Assembly (NCBI GenBank): GCA_902651635.1 | Contig: CACRSC010000273.1 | Coordinates: forward strand, 305,143 to 369,142 | Origin: Mastigamoeba balamuthi | Taxonomy: Eukaryota > Evosea > Mastigamoebida > Mastigamoebidae | Direction: 5' to 3' | DNA length: 64,000 bases | In this document: positions 28,760 to 41,229 of the stretch, piece after piece | Layout of the letters: each line of letters starts with the position of its first letter | How positions within the stretch are numbered: the first letter of the stretch is position 1 | Notes under the pieces: model-generated | What the model saw: the letters and a program-made list of their open reading frames with translations, nothing else | Database searches by the model: none | What the model was told of the DNA's origin: nothing | Translations under genes and position numbers: made by a program

Positions 28760-31301
28760 ATGTCGACCCCGGTTTCCTATGTTCGCTCCCCCTTCTCTCA
28801 ACCGCAGCGGAGTCCCCGCCCACTGCGTGCTGGCCCTCACCCGCGGGATCGGTGCAGACGTGGAAGGACGCGATCGACGAGCTCGAGAGGAAGGCGCTGT
28901 CGCTGCGCACGATCTGCGTCCAGCTGGGCAGGCGCTACTCCGACGCCGAGGCCCACGCGGCGCGGGCGTGCGAGTCGTTCAAGATGCTGCCCACGCAGCT
29001 GTCCTCCGAGGAGCGGTCCGCGCAACCCGCACCAAGTTGTTTTCCGGGGCTCATTGCGGGATATGCCGCTCATTTCCTCACCGCCCCCCACGCGCCTGCG
29101 CCGCACAGCACGTGCACATGTGTGGGGGCATGACGAGATACAAGGGGGAGGAATGGTGGTGGGCGCTGGGAGATCCTATAAATAACTGCGGTGAAAAAAG
29201 AGGTTCACCTTCCATCCCTGACCCTTCTCCCACGCAGGACGACGAACGCCATGTGGCACGCCATGTACGACAGCTGCGAGGCCCAGAAGAAGGCCGCCGT
29301 GGCGCACGCCGAGGCGCTGAAGCAGTGCCACATGCGCCTGTCGGCGCTCACTGGCCGCGTGGACCACTCGCTGGCGAGGGTGGGACCACCCCTCTTCGTC
29401 GGTTACAATTCGTTGCTAACGAACGCCCCCCGAATGCCCTCTGGGGGGGCCGACCAGCTGAAGGCCAAGGGCAACACCCTCGAAGGAGAGCTCGCAGACT
29501 GCTCAACAAAGATCACGGCGACGAGGGACCAGCTCAGCCGTGCGCTCCGCGAGAGGGACGCAGCAGCCGCGGCCGTGGAGTCCGAGCGCGCACAGAAGCG
29601 CAGGTCGCGGCACGCGGAGGAGCACAAACGGCTCTGCGTCGAATCGGAAGCTTTGAGAGAGAAGCTGAACGTGCACGTGGCTTCAGCCCGCGACATGACC
29701 ACCAAGTTCGAGGCCGATCGATTCCCGGAACTCATTCACGTACGGACTTCCGGATGTGGGTCGCGGGCTCAGAATTCCGTACACGTCTTCAGGAAATTGA
29801 GGAGCTGCTTAAGACGCGGCTGGTCGAGATGCGCGATGTGTTCGCGAGGGTGGCCGAGGTCGAGATGGAGTGGGCCCTGTCCGTGCTGGAGGACAGCAAG
29901 ATGTTCGCCGTTGGCGCCAAGCAGATCGACGTTGACGCGGACGTTGAGGAGATGCGCGTGGCCCTCAGCAACGTGCCCACCCTGTCGACACGCTCAGCCC
30001 GTTCCTCCCAGTTTGACCTCAACCCGGACTGCACCCTCGGTACGCACCCCGCTCGCACTGCAGCTCTCCATCGTGTCCTCTTCTCTTATTCACAATTTTT
30101 CCCCCTCGGTTGACTTTCGTCGTTTACGGATTAGCGTCGAGCGCAACGCACTCGCCTAATGGGATACGCAAGAGCGTCTTCAACCTGTTCTCCCGCAACT
30201 CGGTCCGGAACACGTCGCCACCGGTTGTGGCAACGACCAGCAGCGGACCCCAGCTGTTTGCGATTGTGAAGAAGCTCTGCAAGCACCTCGAGGACCTGGG
30301 CGCAGCGCAGACAGAGGGCATCTTCCGGCTCTCCCCAGAGAAGTCATCCCTCGACGCCGCGGTGGAAGCGTTCGAAAAACGCGGTGAGATGCCCAAGGGA
30401 GCGGTGACTGCGGCCTGCGTCCTCAAGCGTGTACTCGGAAGGCTCCCTGAGCCCGTGATCCCGTACTCTCAGTAGTGAGTCCAGGATCGCTGCGCCTGCC
30501 GTGTTCTCACCCAGCACCCTCCCCAACGACAGTGAAGCAGCCATAGTCAGGGAGGAGGACTACCTCGAGGTGTACAACAGCCTGCCGGACACGAACAGGT
30601 CGCTGCTCAACTACGTCCTGCGCTTCCTTCAGGTGCTGTCACACCCAGACAACGTGGCGCGCACCAAGATGACGCTCTCGAATCTCGTCTCGTGCCTCGT
30701 GCCGTGCATCATGCGCGCGCCGCCCCACCTGTGCGGCTCCAGCATGGAGGAGGCCGCCGTGCGCAACTGCCGCGAGGCCCGCTTCCTCGAGTACCTCAGC
30801 ACGAAAATTGAACTGCCACCGCCAACGCCGAGCCCCTCGCCCCTCAGCTCGCCGGCAGTCTCTCCGATCTCCCGGCGCGACGACGTATCGCCCAGGAAGA
30901 GCCCGCCGCTCATGCAGTCCGCTGCGGCAGCTCCGAGGGATGACTACTTGCCGCCGATGAGCCTGACCCAGCTGAGCTTCAGTTTCAATCCCGAAACCAC
31001 CGCCCGGCTGTCGCTGACGGCGTCGACTGTGAAGTGGGTGCCGTACACGAGGTCCAATCACCAGCCCATACCGCTGCCGCCCCCGCTCTTGCAGGTGCCG
31101 CCGCCGGCGGATTCCTTGATGCGCTTCAACTCGTCGACACCGTCGTTCCCGCCGCCACCACTGCCGCCTCCGCCACAGACCCCCATCTACGACATCCAAA
31201 GCCACAGTGATGAGGACGCTCGCGTTGCGATATCGGGGAGGCAACGCCTCTCTGTACGGGCTCCTCTGCACTTCGACGAAAGCCCCCTCTACTCTTCTTA
31301 G
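28760..31301 (+). CDS. BAR-type coiled-coil plus RhoGAP protein with proline-rich tail
   Basis: Predicted about 649 residues. Exons: 28760-28771 (tentative), 28858-29015, 29238-29379, 29458-29739, 29793-30039, 30135-30474 and 30533-31301. The first 300 residues are a charged helical region with the pattern of a BAR/F-BAR membrane-bending domain (TWKDAIDELERKALSLRTIC, ALKQCHMRLSALTGRVDHSL, VFARVAEVEMEWALSVLED). The RhoGAP domain follows: LCKHLEDLGAAQTEGIFRLS contains the arginine finger, then LPEPVIPYSQY, VYNSLPDTNRSLLNYVLRFL and TKMTLSNLVSCLVPCIM. The tail is proline-rich (FPPPPLPPPPQTP), a likely SH3 ligand. The order is that of nadrin/ARHGAP17 and SH3BP1, which switch off Rho GTPases at curved membranes. 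The 30475 junction uses a strong gtgagt donor that splits a Tyr codon. The first coding exon is uncertain because the N-terminus is short and several AG sites are possible. Confidence 0.85.
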
Positions 31302-31505
31302 GCACGGTCGTCCCCTTTACATAGCCCACAAAAATGACATTCGAAAAACAATCAGCACGCACATGTGCAGCATCAGTCAGTACGCAGTAACAAAGCAAAC
31401 ACCACACCACCCCTTCCTTTGCACCAGCGGGCCGCCGCATAGTCGGATACCTTTCATTTGTTGTGCAGATTCTCTTGTGACGCACGGAGATATCTGTAGG
31501 AGCAG

Positions 31506-32358
31506 ATGGCCGAGAGTGGCAGCAGCGCGCAGCACCCGCCCGCGGGATCCTTCGGGCTCAGCTTCTCGCTGCGCAAGCGCCCGCGCACGCCCGATGCCCC
31601 TCCGGCGTCCTCCGCGCCCAGCGTCTTCGGCGAGGAGGCCGCGGAGCCCAGCGCGCCCCCCGAGCCCGCGCCTCCGCAGCCCGCGCTGATCACCTCGCGC
31701 GCGGCCCCGCCCATGACGCAGCGCGCGAGCCAGCACCAGCACGCGCGCCCGCGCTCGCCGTCGCCGAAGCGGCAGCGGTCGCCGTCGCCCGAGCGCAGAG
31801 GGGGCAGCGAGGACTCGCTGAAGAAGATGGAGCTGGCGTACCGCATGGCGGCGGAGCACCACACGGGCGCGCCGCAGTCCCCGGGGCGCCAGGAGCACGA
31901 GCAGAGCGCCAAGCGGCCCCGCCTGCACCACATCGGCGACTTCCTGCCGCAGGAGGAGCTGGCGCGGCTGACGGCGGACGGCAAGGCGGACACTGGGGGC
32001 AGGGCGGCCGCTGGGAGCCGCATTAGCGCCGACAACAAGGGGCACAAGATGCTAGAGAAGATGGGATGGGAAGAGGGCAAGGGGCTCGGCGCGAGCGAGG
32101 CGGGGGCGACGGAGCCCGTGGCCGCGGCGATGCAGAGGGCCGCGGTGGCGGCGGCGAGCCACGGCGGCGTCGGGACCGAGAGGCACGACGCCGTGACGCC
32201 CGAGGACGACATCTACGAGCAGTACAAGAAGAGGATGATGCTCTCGTACAGGCACCGACCCAACCCCATGGTTCGCCCGCCCGTCCCCCTTCCCCCCTCC
32301 CCGTGGTGGATCTCTCACGACGTGCTTGCAGAACAACCCCAGGAAGGGCTACTACTGA
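31506..32358 (+). CDS. SUGP1 (SF4)-like G-patch splicing factor
   Basis: Predicted 263 residues in two exons, 31506-32270 and 32332-32358. The G-patch reads NKGHKMLEKMGWEEGKGLGA, and the protein ends KRMMLSYRHRPNPMNNPRKGYY once a 61-nt intron is removed. This ending is nearly the same as the C-terminus of SUGP1, which binds the helicase DHX15 and acts in branch-site recognition by the spliceosome. Before the G-patch is IGDFLPQEELARL, also found in SUGP1. The N-terminal 120 residues are Ser/Pro/Arg-rich with RS-like clusters. The two SURP modules of animal SUGP1 are absent, so this is a reduced form or a paralogue that keeps only the helicase-activating half. The last exon encodes only eight residues and a stop, easily missed by gene callers. 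Confidence 0.88.
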
Positions 32359-32715
32359 ACGGTGTTGCAGACGGTTTTTTTAACGATGCTGCATCTGTTT
32401 CGGAACTGTGCACCTGCTGTTCGTCGCACGGGTCGGGTCCGCAGGCCCGAGGGTCGCGTCACAACGCTGTGTGGTGGTTGATCTGTTGTCGGTGAGTGTG
32501 CGCGGTGACCACGACGGCGGTTTATCAAGGCGGTTGAAAGATTTTCAAACCCGAACGTCACAGCGCCGACGTCACAGCTCTTTTTACAAAATCGAACGCC
32601 CCTTTTTCATTAAACCAAAACCCCCCTCAAACAACCGAAGGGGAGAAAAAGGAGGCACATACGCGTCTCTGTGTAGGCTTTGATTGTCTGTAACAGAGGC
32701 CCGCCCCCTCGCAAC
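32359..32715. other. Intergenic region upstream of myosin II
   Basis: About 357 bases with falling GC and several A/T runs (for example tttttacaaaatcg and cattaaaccaaaacccccc at 32580-32640). It probably holds the 3' end of the SUGP1-like gene and the promoter of the highly biased myosin gene. No other feature recognised. Confidence 0.5.
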
Positions 32716-35700
32716 ATGGAGCTGCACAAGTCCGTCGACCCCTCGTCCCGCGAGTACGGGTGCGAGGAGGAGTACCAGAAGTACCTCGTGTACCGCCGCA
32801 CCGATGCCATGTTCACTGTCCCCACGGGTGAGCCCCGCCACACGCAGAGGCACACGCACGCCACACTCGGCCAGCCTCGCGGCGAGCGCTGTCCCAGAGG
32901 GAGCGCCGCGGGCAAATTGCGAGCGTTTAATCTCAATTCAAAGACGTTTTCAACGTTTCACTCAACGGAAAACACAATCTTCCTTGCGATGCGCAGACAA
33001 GAAGTACGTGTGGTTCAATCCCAACGTCAAGGAGATCGACGAGTTCGACACGGCCGAGGTCAAGGGCGAGGAGGGCGATGAGCTCCTCCTGACGACCCAG
33101 GACGGCAAGGTGCGAGCCGGTTTTTCGAATTGTGCAATTAGCAATTTTTGATTTCGTTTTGGATTGTGTGGTGCAATTCGAATATAAGTCGGTTAAATAC
33201 TGTTCCCGAGAGAGAGGCGCGCAACGCTCACGGCGGTGGGGGCTTTGACCGCGCGGCGTACAGGAGCTCAAGCAGAAGAAGAAGTTCTGCTTCGAGCGCA
33301 ACCCCTCGAAGTTCGACGGCGCCAACGACTGCGGTGAGCTGTCGTACCTGAACGAGCCCAGCGTCCTGCACAACCTGCGCCTCCGCTACCTCAACGACGT
33401 CATCCACGTGCGTTCCTCCGCGCGCCACGGCGCCCCATACCCGCGGCCTCCGACCCTCCTAACCCGCCGCATCACAACAGACGTACAGCGGCCTGTTCCT
33501 GGTGGTGCTGAACCCGTACAAGAGGTTCCCCATCTACAACCTGTACACGATCGACAAGTACCGCGGGCGCCGCAGGAACGAGGTCCCCCCGCACATCTTC
33601 GCGATAGCCGATGGCGCGTACCGTGACATGCTGAACGACCACCAGAACCAGTCGCTGCTCATCACGTACGCCTGCCCCCCTCCGCCCTTGCGCCCTTTTT
33701 TTCCCCCATCCCCGCGAGGATTGCAAATCTAATTCAATTCGGCTGGCAGTGGTGAGTCTGGTGCGGGCAAGACCGAGAACACCAAGAAGGTCATCCAGTA
33801 CCTCGCGTTCATCGCCGGCAAGAGCGAGGCCGGGCAGATCGGGCAGCTCGAGGCGCAGCTGCTGAGCGCCAACCCCATCCTGGAGGCGTTCGGCAACGCC
33901 CAGACCATCCGCAACAACAACTCGTCGCGCTTCGGCAAGTTCATCGAGATCCAGTTCAACAGCAGCGGCTACATCGTCGGCGCGAGCATCCAGAGCTACC
34001 TGCTCGAGAAGTCGCGTGTCGTGTACCAGGCCTCGAACGAGCGCAACTTCCACGTCTTCTACCAGCTGCTCGCCGGCGCCGGCTCGGAGCTGTCCAAGCA
34101 GCTGCACCTCAAGCCCGCGTCCGAGTTCGACACGGTCTACCAGGGCAAGAAGGCCAACATCGAGGGCGTCGACGACGCGGCCGAGTTCCAGGCCACGCAG
34201 AAGGCGCTCGCGCTGTTCGGCATCGACGAGGACGACCAGATGATGATCTGGCGCCTGATCGCCGGTATCCTGCACCTCGGCAACGCCAAGTTCCGCGAGG
34301 GCTCGGGCGGCGCGGAGCTGGTCGACGCGTCGGACATGGCGCTGGCGGCCGACATGCTCGGCGTCAACGAGACGGCCCTGCGCAAGGGCATCATCGAGCC
34401 GAGGATCAAGGCCGGCACGGACTGGGTCTCGCAGCACCTGAGCACCGAGAAGGCCATCTCGTCGCGCAACGCGCTGGCCAAGTCGCTGTACCAGCGCCTG
34501 TTCCTCTGGATCGTCAAGAAGATCAACGACACGCTGGCGCAGCCCAGGCGCGCGTACTTCATCGGCGTGCTGGACATTGCCGGTTTCGAGATCTTCCAGG
34601 TCAACTCGTTCGAGCAGCTGTGCATCAACTTCACCAACGAGAAGCTGCAGCAGTTCTTCAACCACCACATGTTCAAGCTCGAGCAGGAGGAGTACCTCAA
34701 GGAGAAGATCGAGTGGAACTTCATCGACTTCGGGCTCGACTGCCAGCCCGTCATCGACCTCATCGAGCAGAAGGCGCCCCCGGGCATCCTCGCGCTGCTC
34801 GACGAGCAGTCGATCTTCCCCAGCGCCACGGACGAGACGTTCCTGCAGCAGCTGATCGCGCACTTCGGCAAGGGCCGCAGCCACCCCAAGTTCCGCGAGT
34901 CGCGCTTCGGCGACAAGCTCGAGTTCGGGGTCGAGCACTACGCCGGCCAGGTGCAGTACAACACCAAGGACTTCCTCGAGAAGAACCGCGATCCGCTGCA
35001 GCGCGACCTCGACCGCTGCATGAAGGAGAGCAAGTACAACTTCATCGGGCGCCTGTTCAAGGAGGACCTCGGCGTCGGCGGCGGCATCCAGCTCGACGAC
35101 CTCAGCGAGGCCCGCGCCAAGATGGGCGCGCGCTCCAAGGGCGCGATGTTCGTGACGGTCGGCAGCCAGCACAAGGACCAGCTGGCGGCGCTGATGAACC
35201 TGCTCTACCTGACGAACCCGCACTTTGTCCGCTGCATCCTGCCCAACAACGAGCAGAAGCAGCACCTGCTGAAGGACAAGGTCGTGCTCGAGCAGCTGCG
35301 CTGCAACGGTGTCCTCGAGGGCCTGCGCATCGCGCGCAAGGGCTACCCGAACCGCGTCCTCTACGCCGACTTCCTCAAGCGCTACTACTTCCTCGTCGCC
35401 GGCGTGCCGCGCAGCACCCCCGACGTGAAGCCGACGGTGCAGGCGCTGATCGAGAAGATCGGCGTGACCAAGGACAAGTACCAGATGGGTCTGACCAAGG
35501 TCTTCTTCCGCGCCGGCGTCCTCGCGTGGATCGAGGAGAAGCGCGAGCAGAAGCTCGGCCAGATGCTCGTCTCGATCCAGGCCGCCGCCCGCGCGTACCT
35601 GAGCCGCCTGGGCTTCGCCAAGATGCGCGAGAAGACGGTCGCCGCGATCATCATCCAGCAGAACCTGCGCGCCTGGTTCGACTTCAAGAACTGGCCGTGG

Positions 35701-38700
35701 TGGAAGCTGTTCCAGAAGGCGCGCCCGCTGCTGAAGCGCCGCAACTTCGAGAACGAGCTCAAGGAGAAGGACACGGCGATCCAGACGATGCAGTCGCAGA
35801 TCGCGGCCGAGCAGAAGGAGAAGGAGAAGCTCGAGGCCGCGATCAAGGACGCGCAGGGCGCCATCGGCGACCTGACGAACCAGCTCAAGGTCACGCGCGA
35901 GAACCTCGACCGCATGTCGTCGCAGAAGGACGCGATCGAGGGCGACAAGCACGAGCTCGAGCAGAAGATCGAGTCGCTCAAGGAGGACATCAGCGACAAC
36001 AAGCAGGAGATCGAGCTGCTCAAGGCCAAGCTCAAGACCTCGGACGAGAAGCAGCACGAGATCGAGGACGAGATCGGCGCCGAGGTCAAGCAGCGCCGCG
36101 CCGTCGAGACGCTCGTCAAGCGCTACGAGGCCGAGCTCGAGGAGGCTCGCAAGGCGCAGGCCGACAGCCAGGCGCACATCGCGACGCTCGAGAAGTTCAA
36201 GGAGAACCTGCAGGCCGAGATCGAGGACCTCACCAAGACGAACGAGAGCGAGGCCCAGGGCAAGGCGCAGATCGACAAGGCCAAGCGCAAGCTCGAGATG
36301 GAGCTCGACGAGCTCCAGGCGACGCTCGACAAGGAGACGGAGCTCAAGGACGACGCCCTCAAGACCAAGGCGGCGCTGCAGCAGCAGGTCGCCAAGATGC
36401 AGGCGAGCCTCGACAGCGACGCGACCAACATCGCGGCGCTCGAGGCCGAGATCAAGAAGCTGCGCGCCCAGGTAGAGGAGCTGACGGCCAAGCTCGACAC
36501 GGAGACGAAGCTCCGCCAGGCGCTCGAGAAGGCCAAGAAGGACCTCGGCGTCGAGCTCGCCGACACCAAGGACGAGCTCGAGGACGCGCTGCGCGCCAAG
36601 GAGATGCTCGAGCAGAAGCGCAAGTCGCTCGAGGCGCAGGTCGCCGAGATGCAGAACCAGCTCGAGACGGGCATGGACAACACGCAGATCCTCGAGCTGG
36701 CGCGCAACAAGCAGGAGGCCGAGCTCGCCGACCTGCGCAAGCAGATCGCGGACCTGAACGAGAAGGTCCAGCGCCTCGAGAAGGACAAGAACCAGCTGCA
36801 GCACGACCTCGAGGAGGCCAGGGCCGCCGTCGACACGCTGCAGCGCGAGAAGCAGGCGCTGCTCGGCGTCAAGAAGCAGCTCGAGGGCCAGCTCGACCAG
36901 CTCAACGGCCAGCTGGGCGAGACCGAGAAGGACAAGACCTCGTTCGACAAGGCGAGGAAGAAGCTCGACTCGGACCTGCGCGAGGTGCAGCGCCAGTACG
37001 ACGAGCTCGTCGTCGCCAAGGGCACCGCCGACCAGGCGCTGCGCGCGGCCGAGCAGCAGGTCAAGGAGCTGCAGGACGAGGCTAGCCGCAACGAGGAGGC
37101 CAAGACGATGGCGCTGCGCAGGCACCAGGCGCTCGAGAGCGAGATCCAGATGCACACGGCGCAGCTCGATGACACGCGCAAGGCGCAGGAGACTGCCGAG
37201 AAGCGCAAGAAGCTGCTCGAGGAGGAGCTCGACAAGATGCACCAGGAGCTCGACCAGGTTGAGGACGAGCTGCGCAAGACCAGCGGCGACCTCAAGGCCC
37301 GCGAGGTCGAGCTCGAGGACGCGCGCCGCAAGCTCGCGGCCGAGTCTGCCGAGAAGGACAAGCAGACCGAGGCCAACAAGCAGCTGACCCGCCAGCTCGA
37401 GGAGCTGCGCCGCTCGACCGACGACTCGGACGTGCGCCTGCTCAACCTCGAGCAGACCAAGAAGAAGCTGTCCGAGGACCTCGACGCCGCCAACGAGCGC
37501 CTGGACTTCGAGACGAAGCAGGGCCGCGCCAAGGAGGTGCAGCGCAAGAAGCTCGAGGGCGACCTGCGCACGATGAAGCAGCAGCTCGACCAGACGGAGC
37601 AGCAGTACGCCGAGACGCTCTCGCAGCTCAAGACGATGAAGGAGGAGTTCGAGGCCAACCGCAGGGAGCTCGAGGAGCAGGACGAGAAGCTCCAGGCGCT
37701 CACTGCCGAGAAGAAGCGTAACACCGCGCAGACGGAGCAGCTCGCCGAGGCCACGTCCAAGGCCGAGCAGAACGCCGCGCGCTTTGCGGCGCAGGTCCGC
37801 GAGCTCGAGGCGCGCGTCGCGGAGCTCGAGGCCGAGATCGAGGCGAGCTCTGGCAACGCCGGCGTCGACAGCGAGATGTTCAAGAAGAAGGCCTCCGAGT
37901 GCGAGGAGGCCAAGGGCAAGCTCAAGGCCGAGCTCGAGGCCAAGGCCGCCGCCGAGGAGCAGCGCAAGGCTCTCAAGAAGGAGATCAACGAGCTCAAGGA
38001 GGCGCTCGAGATTGAGAAGCAGGCCCGCGCGGGAGCTGAGCGCTTCAAGCGCCGCGGCGACGACGACATCGCTCAGCTGCGCCAGGACCTCGAGAACTCG
38101 CAGAGGCGTGCGCGCACGCTGGAGGAGCAGACGCGCAACCAGAGCACCGAGATCAAGTCTCTGCGCTCGCAGCTGCAGGCCGAGAACGCCGCAGCCCAGG
38201 TCAGCGAGGAGATGGCGCGCCTGCAGCAGCAGCTCGCGACCGTCCAGGCGGAGCTCGAGTCCGAGCGCAAGGCCAGCAGCGACTCTGCGCTCAAGCGCAA
38301 GACCGCTGAGGCCGAGGTCGAGGAGCTCAAGGCCGCGATGGCCGAGGAGACGGCCAACAAGGAGCGCGCGGCTGCGGCCAAGCGCCAGCTCGAGGTCGAC
38401 CTCGAGAGCCTGAACCAGCAGCTCGAGGACGAGGAGGAGCGCGCCAACGGGCTCGAGGCCGCCAAGCGCAAGGCTGAGCTCGACCTGGAGGAGCTCCGCA
38501 AGCGCATCGAGTTCGCCAGCGGCGACGCCGGGGCGCAGGAGCAGGCCCGCGGCCAGCTTGAGAAGGAGCTCGAGAAGTACAAGGTCCTCTACGAGGAGGA
38601 GCGCAAGACGCGCGCAGAGTACGAGCGCGTGAAGAAGAGGCTCGAGGGCGACCTGGAGGACATGAGCGTGCGCCTGGAGAACGAGGTCCAGAAGACCAAG

Positions 38701-39603
38701 GCGCTCGACGCGGCCAAGCGCAAGATGGAGCGCGACTACCGCGCGGCTCGCACTGCGCTGGACACGGAGAAGGCGGCCAAGATCGAGCAGGAGAACATGG
38801 TCATCAAGTTCGAGGAGGAGCTCGACGAGCTGCGCGTGAAGCTCGACCGCGAGGTCAAGGCGCGCATGATCCTCGAGAAGACCAAGGCGACGCTGGAGGC
38901 CAAGGTCAGCGACGCCCAGGACATGCTCGAGACCGAGACCAAGGCGCGCAGCCGCCTGGAGCGCGAGAAGCGCGAGCTCCAGGGCCGCGCCGACGAGGCC
39001 TCGCAGCTGGCCGAGGAGATCGAGGAGGTCAAGGCCGAGCTCGAGGAGGCCAAGGCCCGCGTCGAGAACGAGCGCGACGAGGCGCGCAAGGAGCTCGACA
39101 AGGAGCGCGAGGCCAAGGACGAGATCGAGGACCAGAAGGTCAAGCTGTCGCGCGAGGCCGGCGAGCTGCGCCAGAAGCTCGAGGAGCTCATCACGACGCA
39201 GAGCACCCTCGAGAAGACCAAGAAGCGCCTCGAGACGGAGCTCGAGGAGATGAACAAGACCCTCGAGGAGGAGATCAAGAACCGCGCGGCCCTCAACCGC
39301 AAGTCGCAGGGCTTCGAGCGCCAGGCCGCCGACGCCGCTCGCCGCATCAAGGAGCTCGAGACGATGGGCGCCAACTCGGAGAAGATCACCAAGCTGCAGG
39401 CGGACCTGCGCAAGGCCAAGACGCAGCTGGAGGACGCCGAGGCCGAGCTGTCCAAGCTGGGCGACGAGAAGAAGAAGCTCGAGGCCGAGCGTGAGTCGCT
39501 CCGTGGCTCGTACGAGGACACCAAGAAGGAGAAGGACGATCTCCAGAAGAAGCTGCAGTCTCTGGTCGGCATCCTCGGCGGCAGCGACAGCGGCAAGAAG
39601 TAG
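32716..39603 (+). CDS. mhcA: Conventional myosin II heavy chain
   Basis: Predicted 2,135 residues, close to Dictyostelium MhcA (2,116). Exons: 32716-32827, 32997-33109, 33264-33407, 33481-33665 and 33750-39603, with four introns clustered near the 5' end. The motor shows an SH3-like N-terminus ([14 protein letters not shown]), the P-loop [13 protein letters not shown] split after its first residue by intron 4, switch [15 protein letters not shown], switch II with relay [20 protein letters not shown], the actin-binding [12 protein letters not shown], and the reactive-Cys helix [22 protein letters not shown]-like light-chain sites ([35 protein letters not shown]) lead into about 1,290 residues of almost unbroken heptad coiled coil ending GGSDSGKK. 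It forms bipolar filaments for cytokinesis and cortical contraction. Codon bias is extreme (GAG, AAG, CTC and CGC dominate), suggesting high expression and causing very long spurious antisense frames. Confidence 0.98.
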
Positions 39604-39967
39604 AGGCTTTCCCTAGCCCCTACCTGCCTTCTGCGCAACCTCAAAGCCAAGTCACTCCAAGGGCATCCCGCAATCCCCACACAATCTCTCTGTTGCGCAG
39701 AAATGTTCAAACAATGTATGCCCTTGAGACCACCACTCGCGTCCTTAAGCTCTGTGTGCTCTCTGTTTTCGAGTTCAAGGTGCCCAAAACTTGGATTTGG
39801 CTATCAATCTAATACTGTATTGAATGTGGGGTGGCATATCGAATTGCGCCCGCTCGAGGATGATTGCTCACAGTACATAACGGGATTCGGTCTTTTGAAT
39901 TGAAATTGGGTGTTTGCCCGTTCCAAGCAAACTGTTGTATTGCAGCTGTACACTTGCGGATTCAATC
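39604..39967. other. AT-rich convergent intergenic region after myosin II
   Basis: This is the 3' flank shared by the myosin gene and the convergent small hypothetical gene. It is markedly AT-rich compared with the myosin coding region. No gene or RNA is supported. Confidence 0.5.
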
Positions 39968-40336
39968 CTAGAAAGAGATGTCCTCAATGTCGATCGACCC
40001 GGTCCCGCAGTTCTTGCAGCCGCCGCAGCTCGAGGCGCCGTCCGAGATCCTGGCGCAGCCCCCCGACGCCTCGGGCAGCGCCAGCGCCGCCCTGAGCTCC
40101 TGCACGTCGAACACCACGCGCTCGCCCATCCGGCCCAGCAGCGCCAGCAGCGCGATCACGCGCTCCGTGTGGCCCTGGTCCAGCAGGCACTGCATGTACG
40201 CGCCGACGACCTTGCGCGCGCCGCGGCCGTTGTCGCGCAGCATGTCGGCCAGCGTGAACGCGTCCCACTCGTCCTCGGTCTGCGGCTCGGGGCGGTCCGC
40301 GGCGAAGAGCTGGTCGACCGGAATGCTCAGCCCCAT
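39968..40336 (-). CDS. Small hypothetical protein with a C-terminal Cys cluster
   Basis: Predicted 122-residue protein starting MGLSIPVDQLFAADRPEP. GC bias and charge pattern are those of a real gene. The centre is helical (TLADMLRDNGRGARKVVGAY and then HTERVIALLALLGRMGERV). The C-terminus has SSCGGCKNCGTGSIDIEDIS, a CxxCxxC cluster that could bind zinc, next to an acidic end. No known family recognised. An upstream exon beginning at 40533 (MPTNEAELRISRRN) is possible, because an AG site precedes the start, but there is no proof of splicing. Head to tail with the prefoldin gene. Confidence 0.6.
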   Translation of the reverse strand: MGLSIPVDQLFAADRPEPQTEDEWDAFTLADMLRDNGRGARKVVGAYMQCLLDQGHTERVIALLALLGRMGERVVFDVQELRAALALPEASGGCARISDGASSCGGCKNCGTGSIDIEDISF

Positions 40337-40699
40337 GGGGTTCGCTGCTTCTTGTTCCGTAAAGTGTGAGTGGCGCGACGGTCGGCGTCGGTGGAGATGG
40401 GTGGTGCAGTGCGCCTGAACAGACCTGCACCGGGCTCGAACATCCTGCACCCACAAAACGCTGCGTAAACACCGCCCCTGAGTATCTTTAGATTCCGTCT
40501 ACTGATTCGCAATTCCGCCTCGTTCGTGGGCATAAAACCAAGCAGCAGAGAACGAGGGCACAGCGCGGCCAGCAGCTGGACAATGGAGCCTGACAAACAA
40601 CCCGTCGAGGTTTGCCCGGAGGGAGAGGTCGTCCCCCGGCCTGGCAGGGCCCGGGGGTGTGTTTGCATTGTGCGTGTGCTGCTGCTTGCTGCTGCTGCG

Positions 40700-41142
40700 T
40701 CAGTCCTCCTCGAGGTTGATGTTCGCGCGGCCAAACTTGGCGTAGAGCTTCACCTTGAGCTCCGCCAGCGTGCGCTTGATCTCGGCCGCGCGCCCCTCGG
40801 CCGCCTCGATGCACCCCTGCACGCGCGTCTCCTCCTCCTGCAGCAGCGTCACCGCCGCGTCGGGGTCCACCTCCACAAACGCCTCGCCGACGAGGTACTT
40901 GACAGCCCCGGGCTCTGGGAGAGGGGGGAGATGCGATTCAGGGGGGCGACGGGTTTGGAGGAAGCGGTGAGGTGGTGTTAACCGGGGTCGACGAGGAGGG
41001 CCTCGGACTGGGCGTCGCGGACGTTCTCGAGCTCGGCGGTGAGCTTGGCGATGTCGGCCTCTATCTCGTGGAGGTCGACGGTGAGGCGGCCGAACGCGTT
41101 GATGGACGCCTGGTCCTCCTTGGTAACCTCCTGCTCCGCCAT
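40700..41142 (-). CDS. PFDN4: Prefoldin subunit 4
   Basis: Predicted 124-residue beta-type prefoldin subunit. Prefoldin is a hexameric cytosolic co-chaperone that hands nascent actin and tubulin to the CCT chaperonin. Exons 40983-41142 and 40700-40914 are joined across a 68-nt intron, giving LLVDPEPGAVKYLVGEAFVE. The N-terminal helix begins MAEQEVTKEDQASINAFGRL, which is the PFDN4 pattern, and the C-terminal helix ends AELKVKLYAKFGRANINLEE, the subunit 4 signature. The length is typical. It is divergent from the CDPF1-like gene, with 87 bp between start codons, so the two likely share a promoter. Confidence 0.95.
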
Positions 41143-41229
41143 GGCGCCAAAACACACCGCGTTGTGTGGGTGATTCTTCAGGGGGCGAAAATCAGAGAAT
41201 CTAAAAAAATCTCGTCAATCAAAGGGACA

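Noticed and set aside
29380-29457. Reading through the in-frame 78-nt segment of the BAR-RhoGAP gene
   Set aside because: It has no stop, but it starts with gtggga, ends with gaccag, is lower in GC and breaks the charged helix pattern, so I treat it as an intron.
33472-37242. Antisense open frame of 1,256 codons opposite myosin II
   Set aside because: It is a mirror of the GAG/CTC/AAG-rich codon bias of the myosin coiled coil. The sense strand encodes an unmistakable myosin; the antisense product is Leu/Glu/Arg low complexity without domains.
40337-40533. Upstream exon (MPTNEAELRISRRN) for the small Cys-cluster gene
   Set aside because: The frame is short and lacks a supported in-phase donor; the downstream Met gives a complete gene.
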